From: Verminephrobacter eiseniae EF01-2
GTDB lineage: Bacteria; Pseudomonadota; Gammaproteobacteria; Burkholderiales; Burkholderiaceae_C
Reading direction: 5' to 3'
Assembly (NCBI RefSeq): GCF_000015565.1
Contig: NC_008786.1
Location: 3,646,501 to 3,710,500, forward strand
DNA length: 64,000 nt
Part shown: positions 25,320 to 34,125 of the stretch, one piece after another
Position numbering within the stretch: the first letter of the stretch is position 1
Layout: each line of letters opens with the position of its first letter
Position numbers and translations under genes: made by a program
The notes under the pieces: generated by a model
Seen by the model: only the letters and a program-made list of their open reading frames with translations
What the model was told of the DNA's origin: nothing
Databases searched by the model: none

Positions 25320-26345
25320 ATGCACCCGACTTTCCGGAAACTGATGGCCACCGCCGTGATCGGCATGACGCTGGGTGCGGGCAGCGCCTGGGCGCAAAAG
25401 GAGATGAACGATCCGTTCCGTGAGCCGGCGCTGGCAGCGCTGCGCGGCAAGACCATCGCCTATCTGCCGATCTCCCTCGGCTTTGACCTGGCACAGGCCT
25501 GGGGCGGGGTCATCAAGCAAGAGGCCGACCGCTATGGCATGAAATTCATTTCCCAGGATCCGAACTGGTCGACGGACGCAATGGCGCAGGGCATGACCTC
25601 ATTGATCGCACAAAAACCCGATGTGATCGTGACCCAGAACCCGGACCTGCAGTCGCTCGCGCGCCTGCTCAAGCAGGCCAACGCGGCCGGCATCCATGTG
25701 ATTCAGATGAACATGCAGGGCGCCGTGCAGACCGACGCCTTCGTCGGGCCTGACTTCATCGCGCTGGGCCAGCAGGTGGCCCACATGATGGTCAAAGCCT
25801 GTGGCAAGGGGACCAACACCTCGCACAAAATCTCCATCGTCCAGGGCGTGGTGACCGGCGGTGTCAGCTACTACCAGGTGCAAGGCATCAAGAAAGTGCT
25901 GGCCGAAAACCCGGACCTCAAGCTGGTCTCCAGCCAGGCCGCAGACTGGGATGCGACCAAGGCGCGGGCGATCACCGAAACCGTGCTGCAACAAAACCCG
26001 GACCTGTGCGGCGTGATCGATGTCTGGGACGGTCAGGCCGCAGGCACCGGTGCGGCGATCGTGCAGGCGGGCAAGAAGGGCAAGGTCTACTTCGTGACCT
26101 CCGGCGGCGGCGCGCAAAGCACATGCGATCGACTCAATGACGGCATCTTCTCGGCCGTCATCAACTACGACGCGGTGGGCATGGGGCGTGACGCCTTCAC
26201 GGCCATCAGCGCATTGCTGCAAACCAAGGCAAAGGCGGGCACCCTGAAGTTCCAGTTGTACTCGCCAACGCGCGTGCTGACCAAGAGCGAGGTAAAGGAC
26301 GGAACCTGCTTCGATCCGACCGTGTACGCCAAACTCTTGCGCTGA
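25320..26345 (+). CDS. Sugar ABC transporter periplasmic binding protein
   Basis: 341 residues with a clear signal peptide (MATAVIGMTLGAGSAWA, cleaved near residue 25) and an AAGGAG Shine-Dalgarno. The type-1 periplasmic binding fold is seen in TIAYLPISLGFDLAQAW, PDVIVTQNPDLQSLARLL, IHVIQMNM and VIDVWDGQAAGTGAAIV. Two cysteines near the C-terminus (STCDRL, GTCFDP) might form a disulfide. It delivers an unidentified sugar or polyol to the two permeases of this operon. Confidence 0.9.
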   Translation: MHPTFRKLMATAVIGMTLGAGSAWAQKEMNDPFREPALAALRGKTIAYLPISLGFDLAQAWGGVIKQEADRYGMKFISQDPNWSTDAMAQGMTSLIAQKPDVIVTQNPDLQSLARLLKQANAAGIHVIQMNMQGAVQTDAFVGPDFIALGQQVAHMMVKACGKGTNTSHKISIVQGVVTGGVSYYQVQGIKKVLAENPDLKLVSSQAADWDATKARAITETVLQQNPDLCGVIDVWDGQAAGTGAAIVQAGKKGKVYFVTSGGGAQSTCDRLNDGIFSAVINYDAVGMGRDAFTAISALLQTKAKAGTLKFQLYSPTRVLTKSEVKDGTCFDPTVYAKLLR

Positions 26346-26383
26346 ACCCGGCCTGATCGATCACCGCGTCGGGAGAACATGCC

Positions 26384-28504
26384 GTGGCCTCCGAAAGCAA
26401 TTGGGTCGCGCTCAGGTATCGGCTGGTCCCCGATCATCTGATCGGCGAGATTCTGTCCAAGAAATGGATAGACAACGCCATCGCCCTGCTGGTCATGGTC
26501 TGCGTCGTCGTGGTCTTCGGCCAGCTGATTCCCGAGTTCTTTACGGCCGGCAACCTGCAGACGACATCGCGGCAGTTCGGTGAATTCGCGCTGGTGTGCC
26601 TGGCGATGATGATCGTCGTCATCGTCGGCGGCATCGACCTGAGCGTGGGCTCGAACTTTGCGCTCGGCAACTTCCTGACGCTGGCATTGCTGAACCTGGC
26701 CAATCTGCCGCTGCCGGCGGTCATTCCGATCGTGATGCTGGTCTGCGCTGCGGTGGGCCTGGTCAACGGCGTGCTGATCGGTTACTTGCGCCTGCGCGCA
26801 TTCCTGACGACCTTGGTCACCCTGATCATCGTGCGCGCGATCGTCGACATGCTGCTGCTGCGCTATGCGCAAGACATGTCGGTCGGGTTCTTTGAATCGG
26901 ACCTGTGGGATCTGATGGGCTTGGGGCATATCGCCGGACTGCCTTTCAGCTTCGTGGTGCTGGCGGCGGTCGCCGTGGTCGGCCATATTGCGCTGACGCG
27001 CAGCCGGCCCGGCTGGCGGGCAATGGCCATCGGTGGCTCGCGCCGTTCTGCGCACAACATCGGCTTGCCGGTGCGCGCAACGGTGTGCGGGGCCTATGTG
27101 ATCTCCGGCATGCTGTGCGGGATGGGCGGCATCCTCTATGCGGCCAGGCTCAGCGGCGCAGGCACCGACACCGGCATGGGGCTGGAGATATCGGCCCTGA
27201 CCGCCGTGGTGCTGGGCGGCAACAGCCTGGGCGGAGGGCGCGGCTCCGTGGTCAAGGCGCTGATCGGCGCGGTCACGGTGCTGATTTTGACCAACGGGGT
27301 GCTGCGCATCGGCCTGAACAGCGGTTCCGGCCCGATGGTTCTGGGCTTGACCTTGCTCTTTGCCGTGTTCATCGATGTCAGATGGCTCAAGCACCGCGAC
27401 AAGCTGCTGTCCAAGCTCTACGTCTCGCCGACCTATATTGCGCTCCGACCGCCGCGCCCGATTGCTGCCGGTTCCGGCTCGCCGCTGGCTTTGAACGATC
27501 GCCTGTCGGGTGTGCAAACCATCGGCCTGGGCGTTGTCGAGTCGCCCGAGGATGTGATCCTCGACGATGACGACTTCCTGTACTGCGGCACGCGCCACGG
27601 CGACATCGTGCGTTTTACGCCCCCCGGCTACCAGCACTCGGAGGTCTTCGCCCATATCGGCGGAACGCCGCTGGGGATGACGTTCGACAAGGAGCGCAAC
27701 CTGCTCGTCTGTGTCGGCGGCATGGGCCTGTACCGGATCGGGGTCGATCGCAAGCTGTCCAAGCTCACGGACGAGACCAACCGGTCTGCGTTCTCCGTGA
27801 TCGACGATTCGCGGCTGCGCTTGGCCGATGACCTGGACATTGCGCCCGACGGGCGGGTCTTCTTCAGCGAGGCAACGATCCGCTACGAGATGCACGACTG
27901 GCCCGTGGATGCGCTGGAAAGCCGCGGCAACGGACGGATCATCTGCTACGACCCGCGCTCCGGCAAAACGCAGACCGTGGTGCGCAACCTGGTGTTTCCG
28001 AACGGCGTGTGCCTGGCGCACGATGGGCAGTCCATGCTTTTCGCCGAGAGTTGGGCCTGCACGATCAGCCGGTACTGGATCAGCGGCCCGAAGGCCGGCC
28101 GCACGGAATGTCTGATCGACAGGCTGCCGGGCTACCCGGACAACATCAACCGTGCCTCTGACGGTACCTACTGGGTCGCGCTGATGGGGATGCGCTCGCC
28201 CGCGCTGGATGTCGCGTTGCGCATGCCGGGCTTCAGGCGCCGGATGGCCAGGCGCATCGCGCCGGACCAGTGGCTGTATCCGAACCTGAACATCGGCTGC
28301 GTCGCGCGCTTCGACGACCAGGGGAACATCCTGGAGTCGATGTGGGATCAGGGAGCGAAGAACCATCCGATGATCACCTCGATGCGCGAGCACAAGGGCT
28401 GGCTGTATCTGGGCGGGATCACGAACAACCGGATCGGGCGGGTGCGCCTGGAGCGGGCAGACCCAGGCTGGAGCAGCTATCAGAGCTACTGGGGCAGGCA
28501 ATGA
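26384..28504 (+). CDS. Fusion: sugar ABC permease + SMP-30/strictosidine-synthase-like beta-propeller
   Basis: 706 residues in one frame. Residues 1-340 are a complete ribose-type permease ([19 protein letters not shown] at 80-98; VVLGGNSLGGGRGSVV at 275-290). After a Pro/Ala-rich linker (about 345-375), residues 380-700 form a six-bladed propeller of the SMP-30/gluconolactonase/strictosidine-synthase superfamily: EDVILDDDD, DDLDIAPDG, FPNGVCLAHDG, FAESWACTISRYW and LPGYPDNINRASDG. The reading frame and composition are continuous across the join. If the permease C-terminus is cytoplasmic, as in relatives, the propeller would sit at the inner face of the pore. The start at 26384 is GTG after GGGAGAACATGCC. 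The next gene overlaps by 4 bp. Confidence 0.9.
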   Translation: MASESNWVALRYRLVPDHLIGEILSKKWIDNAIALLVMVCVVVVFGQLIPEFFTAGNLQTTSRQFGEFALVCLAMMIVVIVGGIDLSVGSNFALGNFLTLALLNLANLPLPAVIPIVMLVCAAVGLVNGVLIGYLRLRAFLTTLVTLIIVRAIVDMLLLRYAQDMSVGFFESDLWDLMGLGHIAGLPFSFVVLAAVAVVGHIALTRSRPGWRAMAIGGSRRSAHNIGLPVRATVCGAYVISGMLCGMGGILYAARLSGAGTDTGMGLEISALTAVVLGGNSLGGGRGSVVKALIGAVTVLILTNGVLRIGLNSGSGPMVLGLTLLFAVFIDVRWLKHRDKLLSKLYVSPTYIALRPPRPIAAGSGSPLALNDRLSGVQTIGLGVVESPEDVILDDDDFLYCGTRHGDIVRFTPPGYQHSEVFAHIGGTPLGMTFDKERNLLVCVGGMGLYRIGVDRKLSKLTDETNRSAFSVIDDSRLRLADDLDIAPDGRVFFSEATIRYEMHDWPVDALESRGNGRIICYDPRSGKTQTVVRNLVFPNGVCLAHDGQSMLFAESWACTISRYWISGPKAGRTECLIDRLPGYPDNINRASDGTYWVALMGMRSPALDVALRMPGFRRRMARRIAPDQWLYPNLNIGCVARFDDQGNILESMWDQGAKNHPMITSMREHKGWLYLGGITNNRIGRVRLERADPGWSSYQSYWGRQ

Positions 28505-29604
28505 AAAGCGGGGCGTTCCGGGACTTCATCGACCACCTGCTGGGGCGGGGCCGGTCCGCCGTCACGGTGCCGCCGCTCGATGGGGCGTTCAAGCCGAACA
28601 ACCGGCTGGAGGAGGCAGCGATTGGCCTGCCTGCCGCAGCACCGGACAACCTGGTGCAGTGCGCGGGGCGGGTGCTGTACTCCAGCGGCACAAGGGTCAG
28701 GCAGATCGACTTTGGCGGCGCCGGCAGTGCCCATGTCGAGCAAGAGATGGGCGGCACCATATTGGCGCTGGCGGCATCGCCTTCAGGGCGCCTGGTGGTC
28801 GCCACCGATACCGACGGACTGAGCATCCAGGAGCATTGGGACGGCCCACGCAGGCTGATGGCCTCTGGCCAGGCGCCGTCGTCGCCCGAATGGCGCAACG
28901 TCACGGCGCTGGCCTTTGCCGACGATCGAACCCTGCTGGTGTGCATCGGTTCGACCCGGCACCGTGGCAACGACTGGCCGCGTGATCTGTTGACCGGCGG
29001 CCGCTCAGGCGCGGTCTGGCGGCTCGACATGGCCAGCGGTGCAGCGACGCTGATCGCCGACGGCCTGGCTTATCCGAACGGCATTGCGCTCGCCCGCGAT
29101 GGCAGCCTGATCGTCAGCGAGAGTTGGGAAAAGCGCCTGATCCAACTGACACCGGAAGGCAGGATGCAGGCCCAGCCGCTGGAGGACCTGCCGGGCTATC
29201 CGGGCCGGCTGTCGCCATCGGGGCGTGGCGGGTACTGGCTGTGCATTTTTGCGCCGCGCAACCAGCTGATCGAATTTGTGCTCCGCGAGCCGGTCTATCG
29301 GCGCGCAATGATGCAGGAGGTCGATCCGGAGCTGTGGATCGCGCCGGCCCTGAGCAGCGGCAAGTCCGTCTTGGAACCGATGCAGGGCGGCGCCCTGAAA
29401 CAGATGGGCATTCTCAAGCCCTGGGCGCCGACCCGATCCTACGGCCTGATCGTTGAGCTTGGCGATTGCCTGGTGCCGATCCAAAGCCTGCACAGCAGAA
29501 CCGGCGGACGCCGCCATGGCGTCACATCGGCGCTCGAGCACGACGGATCGCTCTGGGTCACGGCCAAGGGCGGCGATGAACTGTTGGGGCTGGCGCTGAC
29601 ATGA
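28501..29604 (+). CDS. SMP-30/strictosidine-synthase-like beta-propeller protein (soluble)
   Basis: 367 residues. The propeller motifs YPNGIALARDGSLIVSESWEKR and EDLPGYPGRLSPSGRGGYW match those in the C-terminal half of the preceding fusion protein, so the two are diverged paralogues. No signal peptide, so cytoplasmic. The ATG overlaps the stop of the fusion gene (ATGA), and its own end overlaps the ATPase start. Family activity: hydrolysis of sugar lactones or related esters with a divalent metal. Only the fold and motif resemblance are visible, and the substrate is not known. Confidence 0.85.
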   Translation: MKSGAFRDFIDHLLGRGRSAVTVPPLDGAFKPNNRLEEAAIGLPAAAPDNLVQCAGRVLYSSGTRVRQIDFGGAGSAHVEQEMGGTILALAASPSGRLVVATDTDGLSIQEHWDGPRRLMASGQAPSSPEWRNVTALAFADDRTLLVCIGSTRHRGNDWPRDLLTGGRSGAVWRLDMASGAATLIADGLAYPNGIALARDGSLIVSESWEKRLIQLTPEGRMQAQPLEDLPGYPGRLSPSGRGGYWLCIFAPRNQLIEFVLREPVYRRAMMQEVDPELWIAPALSSGKSVLEPMQGGALKQMGILKPWAPTRSYGLIVELGDCLVPIQSLHSRTGGRRHGVTSALEHDGSLWVTAKGGDELLGLALT

Positions 29605-31103
29605 TGGACCAGATCATCGAGCTCAAGAACATCACCAAAGAGTTCCACGGTGTGGCGGCGCTGCGCCATGTGAACTTTGCGCTGCGTGCAGGGGAGGTGC
29701 ATTCGCTGCTGGGCGAAAACGGAGCCGGAAAATCGACGCTGACCAAGATCATCGCCGGGGTTTACCCGGCAAGCTCTGGCCAGGTGTTGCTGAGCGGCCG
29801 GGCGGTCTCGTTTGCCGACCCGGCCGATGCATTGCGCAACGGGATTGCCATGGTGTTCCAGGAGACCAGCCTGGTCCCGTCGCTGACGGTGGCCCAGAAC
29901 CTCTATCTGGGCAAAGAGAAATTCCTCAACCGGCTGCGCGGCATCTACATCTCGGCCCAGCAGTTCCTGCAATCGCTGAACTTCGATGTCGATCCGACGA
30001 TGTATGTGTCGCAGTTGGGCGCGGCGCAAAAGCAGATGGTCGAAATCGCCCGGGCCGTGCACCACCAGGCCAGGGTCATCATCTTCGACGAACCCACGGC
30101 GACATTGACTCCGGAAGAAAAGCACCATTTCTTCGCCCTCGTCGCGCGCCTGAAGGGCAGCGGGGTATCGATCGTGTTCATCACCCACGCGCTGGAGGAA
30201 GCGCTGGCCATTTCCGACCGCATCACGGTGCTGCGTGACGGGCAGCATGTGATCACCGGAGATGCGGCCCAATTCGACCGCGAGAAGATCATCGCCGCGA
30301 TGGTCGGCCGCACCCTGTCGGACGAGCTGTACGGCGGCGCGGACCGGAAGCGGGCCGCGCGTGATTACGGCCCCAAGGTGTTGAGCGTACAGAACCTGTC
30401 GATGGGCAAGATGGTGCGCAACACATCGTTTTCGATCTTTGGCGGACAGATTACCGGCATCTTCGGCCTGATTGGCTCCGGGCGCACGGAGACCGCCAAG
30501 ATCATTGCCGGCGTGCTCAAGCGGGACTTTTTCCATGGCGGAGAAGTGCGGCTCGCAGGGCGCTCGGTGCGCTATCGGATCCCGCGGGCCGCCGTCAAGG
30601 ATGGCATCGTCTACGTGACCGAGGATCGCAAGCTCGAAGGCTTCTTCGAGACGATGTCGATTGCCCAGAACATCTATCTGAATCTGCTCGGCGCCGATCT
30701 GAATGCCCACAGGTTCGTGAGCCGTTCAGAAATGCTGGAACTGGCCAAGGAGTGGACGGCCAAGCTGAACGTCCGCGCCATCGATAGTTCGGCGCGCGTG
30801 ATCGAACTATCGGGCGGCAACCAGCAAAAGGTGGTGATTGCGCGTTCGCTGGTCCAGCGCCCCAAGCTCATCATCTTCGATGAACCGACGCGCGGCGTCG
30901 ATGTGGGCGCCATCGCCGAATTGCATCGCGCCATCGACGAACTGGCCGACGCCGGGATGGCCGTGGTCGTGATCTCCTCGTACCTGCCCGAGGTGCTCAA
31001 GCTCTCGGATCGGATTCTGGTTTCCCGCCAGGGCCGCATCGTCGAAGAGTTCTCGATCGACGAGGCTTCCGAAGAGAAGGTGCTGTACGCCGCCGTGCAC
31101 TGA
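29601..31103 (+). CDS. Sugar ABC transporter ATP-binding protein, two ATPase domains
   Basis: 500 residues, RbsA/MglA-like. First domain: Walker [11 protein letters not shown]-loop MVFQETSLVP, Walker B VIIFDEPTAT. Second domain: degenerate P-loop GLIGSGRTE, signature [20 protein letters not shown]. The start overlaps the propeller stop (ATGATGG; 29601 or 29604). It powers the two permeases encoded upstream. Its position after the two propeller genes indicates that they belong to the transport operon rather than being chance neighbours. Confidence 0.93.
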   Translation: MMDQIIELKNITKEFHGVAALRHVNFALRAGEVHSLLGENGAGKSTLTKIIAGVYPASSGQVLLSGRAVSFADPADALRNGIAMVFQETSLVPSLTVAQNLYLGKEKFLNRLRGIYISAQQFLQSLNFDVDPTMYVSQLGAAQKQMVEIARAVHHQARVIIFDEPTATLTPEEKHHFFALVARLKGSGVSIVFITHALEEALAISDRITVLRDGQHVITGDAAQFDREKIIAAMVGRTLSDELYGGADRKRAARDYGPKVLSVQNLSMGKMVRNTSFSIFGGQITGIFGLIGSGRTETAKIIAGVLKRDFFHGGEVRLAGRSVRYRIPRAAVKDGIVYVTEDRKLEGFFETMSIAQNIYLNLLGADLNAHRFVSRSEMLELAKEWTAKLNVRAIDSSARVIELSGGNQQKVVIARSLVQRPKLIIFDEPTRGVDVGAIAELHRAIDELADAGMAVVVISSYLPEVLKLSDRILVSRQGRIVEEFSIDEASEEKVLYAAVH

Positions 31104-31137
31104 TCGATCATTCCTTGAACGCCAACGAAAGCCTGCC

Positions 31138-32262
31138 ATGCTGATCCGCTCTGCCGTCTTGCACGAAATGAACGCCGCGACACCGTTCGCGCAAACCAGG
31201 CCACTGCGCATCGAGGAGCTCGAGCTCGACGAGCCCGGCCCGGGCCAGGTGCTGGTGAAAATGGTGGCCGCGGGCCTGTGCCACTCCGACCTTTCGGTGA
31301 TCACCGGCGTGCGGCCGCGGCCCTTGCCGCTGGCGCTGGGCCACGAAGCATCGGCAAGGGTCGTCAGAACGGGCGCCGGCGTGACCGATCTGCGCGCCGG
31401 GGATCTGGTGGTACTGATATTCGTGCCGAGTTGCGGCCATTGCATGCCCTGTATGCAAGGACGCCCCGCATTGTGTGAACCGGCGGCCGAAGCCAACGGC
31501 AATGGCACTCTTTTCGGCGGCGACAAACGCCTGCGCCTGCGCAATACGGCGGTGTACCACCACACCGGCGTTTCCGCGTTCTCCGATCATGCGGTGGTTT
31601 CGCGCCAATCTTGCGTGAAGGTCGACGCCGACATCGACCCCGTGCAAGCGGCCATGTTCGGCTGCGCGGTTCTGACCGGTGTGGGGGCCGTGATCAACAC
31701 CGCAGGCGCGCAGGCAGGCTCGACAGCAGCGCTCGTGGGATTGGGCGGCGTCGGCCTGTGCGCGCTGCTGGCGGCCGTGGCCTCGGGCTGCAGGCAGGTC
31801 GTGGCCGTCGACATCCATGACAGCAAACTGGCGCTTGCGCGCAGCCTGGGCGCCAGCGCCGCCGTCAATGCGCGCGATCCGGACGCCGTCGAGCAGATCC
31901 GCGCGTTGACCCACGGAGGCGTCGACTATTCCTTCGAGATGGCCGGCTCCGTGCCCTCGATGGAGACCGCGTACAGCATCACGCGGCGCGGCGGCATGAC
32001 GGTCACTGCGGGCCTGCCCGCCCCGACCGATCGCTGGCCGCTGCGGCAACTGAGCCTGGTGGTCGAGGAGCGCACGGTCAAAGGCAGCTACATCGGCTCC
32101 TGCGTGCCGGTACGCGATGTGCCGCGCTACATTGCCATGTACCTCGGCGGCCAGTTGCCGATCGATCGCCTGATGGGACAGCGCCACCCACTCGACGACA
32201 TCAACGCCGGATTCGATCGCCTGAACAGCGGCGAGAGCCTGCGCGACGTGATCGTGTTCTGA
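31138..32262 (+). CDS. Zinc-dependent alcohol dehydrogenase (MDR family)
   Basis: 374 residues. Catalytic zinc residues are in GLCHSDL and GHEASARV. The structural zinc loop is CGHCMPCMQGRPALC. The Rossmann motif is GLGGVGLCALL with the acidic residue in VAVDIHDSK, suggesting NAD. Resembles class III/aryl alcohol dehydrogenases. It is the last gene of the operon, 34 bp after the ATPase. Oxidation of an imported polyol or sugar to a carbonyl or lactone would give the propeller enzymes a substrate; this is inference. Confidence 0.9.
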   Translation: MLIRSAVLHEMNAATPFAQTRPLRIEELELDEPGPGQVLVKMVAAGLCHSDLSVITGVRPRPLPLALGHEASARVVRTGAGVTDLRAGDLVVLIFVPSCGHCMPCMQGRPALCEPAAEANGNGTLFGGDKRLRLRNTAVYHHTGVSAFSDHAVVSRQSCVKVDADIDPVQAAMFGCAVLTGVGAVINTAGAQAGSTAALVGLGGVGLCALLAAVASGCRQVVAVDIHDSKLALARSLGASAAVNARDPDAVEQIRALTHGGVDYSFEMAGSVPSMETAYSITRRGGMTVTAGLPAPTDRWPLRQLSLVVEERTVKGSYIGSCVPVRDVPRYIAMYLGGQLPIDRLMGQRHPLDDINAGFDRLNSGESLRDVIVF

Positions 32263-32526
32263 ACGCATGATCGCCGCCCGGCCACCCGGCCGCCCGAAGG
32301 CGCTCATACCGCAGCCGAAGGTACTCCAATGAGCGTGTTCCCGGGTGACGCCATCGACATTGGAGAATCGGCGCGGCGGCGCATTGCTGTCGGGTCGATA
32401 TCCCGTTCGATGCCCTCAGCCCCATGCCCTTACACACAACTTCCCTCCGCTTCCTGAAGCATGTTCCATTTCAAAGAACGTAGTCCATGACATAGGGACA
32501 TACGAGAAAACAGCCAGGAAAATACC

Positions 32527-34101
32527 ATGCTTGCCCAGACGCCTGCGATATCCGAGCAAAAGCACCCGCGTGTGCTCGAACCCTTGATGCTCGTGGTTCT
32601 CATCATGGTCTCCATCCTTGGTTCGGTGGTCGGTATCCAGATGATTGTTACGCTGGGCATCTCTGCCAATACCTCGATCATTGGCGCCTTGATTGCCATC
32701 ATCATTTCTCGCATACCCATCGCGCTGCTCAGGAGATTTCGCTCGGTGCATCGCCAAAACCAGGTTCAGACAGCCATTTCCTCGGCCACTTTCGGCGCGG
32801 CCAACAGTCTGTTCATTCCTATCGGGGTTCCGTTTGCCATGGGGCGTCCCGAATTGATCATGCCCATGCTGATCGGGGCAACACTGGCGATGTTTCTGGA
32901 TGGCGTGATGCTTTACCGAATGTTCGGTTCCAAGGTTTTTCCTGCCAGCGGCACCTGGCCGGCGGGTGTGGCGACAGCGGAATCGATCATCGCAGGCGAC
33001 CAGGGTGGCAAAAAGGCCATGATGCTTGGCGGGGGCTTGCTGGTTGGTGTGCTGGGGTCCATGCTTCATATACCGATGTCGGCGCTGGGCGTCGCTTTCA
33101 TCGGCAATATGTGGGCACTGCTGATGTTTGGCATCGGTCTTCTGATTCGGGGCTACGCCACCCCGGTGCTCGGAATGGATATCAACAAGCTGTTCATCCC
33201 GCACGGCATCATGATCGGCGCGGGCATCGTGGCCTTGGTGCAAGTGAGCGCATCGGTCATGAAAAACAAGGGCAAGCATGCGGTCGTTGAAGAGGATCGC
33301 AAAATCGTCAGCGTGTTGGGACAGGGGTTTGTCGCGTTTCTGCTGGTCTCGCTCATCGCTGCCCTGGTCGCCGGACTCGCCGCCGAGATGAGCTTGCCCA
33401 TGTTTCTGGGATTTTTGCTGTTTGCGGCATTTGCGGCCTATGTGCATGAATTGATCGTCGGTATTGCGGCGATGCATGCCGGCTGGTTTCCTGCCTTTGC
33501 GGTTGCGCTCATCACCCTGATCATCGGCATCCTGATCGGCTTTCCGCCTGCGGCACTGGCGATTCTGGTCGGCTTGAGTGCCTCCACCGGACCGGCCTTT
33601 GCCGACATGGGCTATGACCTGAAAACAGGCTACCTGCTGCGCGGCGAGGGAAGAGACCCTGAACTGGAACGTGAAGGGCGCCGTCAGCAACTGATTGCCG
33701 GGATGATCGGTTTCGCTGTTTCGGCCCTGTGCGTCCTGCTTGTCTATGACAATTTCTTTGCCCGCAACCTCTTCCCGCCGGTCGGCAAAGTGTATGCGGC
33801 GACGATCGCCGCCGGGGTTTCCAAAGAGATCGCCATGAATCTTCTGATCTGGGCCATTCCCGGTGCCCTGCTGCAATGGGTTGGAGGCGCCAAGCGCCAG
33901 CTTGGCGTGCTGATGGCAACCGGCTTGTTGATCAATGTGCCGGCTGCTGGCTGGGCAGTGTTGGCCGGATTGTTGCTGCGCCTGTTTATCGTGCGCAGGT
34001 ACAAGAACGCCGGGGAAACCGCCTGCAACACCATGGCGGCCGGGTTCATTGCGGGCGATGCGCTCTACAACTTCTTCAAGCCGATCTTCATCAGCAAATG
34101 A
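32527..34101 (+). CDS. OPT-family oligopeptide (or metal-chelate) transporter
   Basis: 524 residues with about 12 or more hydrophobic segments. The segments QTAISSATFGAANSLFIPIGVP and FPASGTWPAGVATAESIIAGD, and the C-terminal repeat of such features, identify the OPT family, secondary transporters for small peptides or metal chelates. It acts in the inner membrane. The start at 32527 has AGGAAA upstream. The gene opens a cluster with a PLP enzyme, peptidase E and a DUF1177 protein, which points to import of a dipeptide or peptide-like amide. Confidence 0.88.
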   Translation: MLAQTPAISEQKHPRVLEPLMLVVLIMVSILGSVVGIQMIVTLGISANTSIIGALIAIIISRIPIALLRRFRSVHRQNQVQTAISSATFGAANSLFIPIGVPFAMGRPELIMPMLIGATLAMFLDGVMLYRMFGSKVFPASGTWPAGVATAESIIAGDQGGKKAMMLGGGLLVGVLGSMLHIPMSALGVAFIGNMWALLMFGIGLLIRGYATPVLGMDINKLFIPHGIMIGAGIVALVQVSASVMKNKGKHAVVEEDRKIVSVLGQGFVAFLLVSLIAALVAGLAAEMSLPMFLGFLLFAAFAAYVHELIVGIAAMHAGWFPAFAVALITLIIGILIGFPPAALAILVGLSASTGPAFADMGYDLKTGYLLRGEGRDPELEREGRRQQLIAGMIGFAVSALCVLLVYDNFFARNLFPPVGKVYAATIAAGVSKEIAMNLLIWAIPGALLQWVGGAKRQLGVLMATGLLINVPAAGWAVLAGLLLRLFIVRRYKNAGETACNTMAAGFIAGDALYNFFKPIFISK

Positions 34102-34125
34102 TTCGACCCAGAGGACCTGCACAAT

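Noticed and set aside
26165..28501. A 778-residue open frame on the minus strand
   Set aside because: Fully antisense to the permease-propeller fusion, with the His/Arg/Asp-rich composition of a shadow frame.
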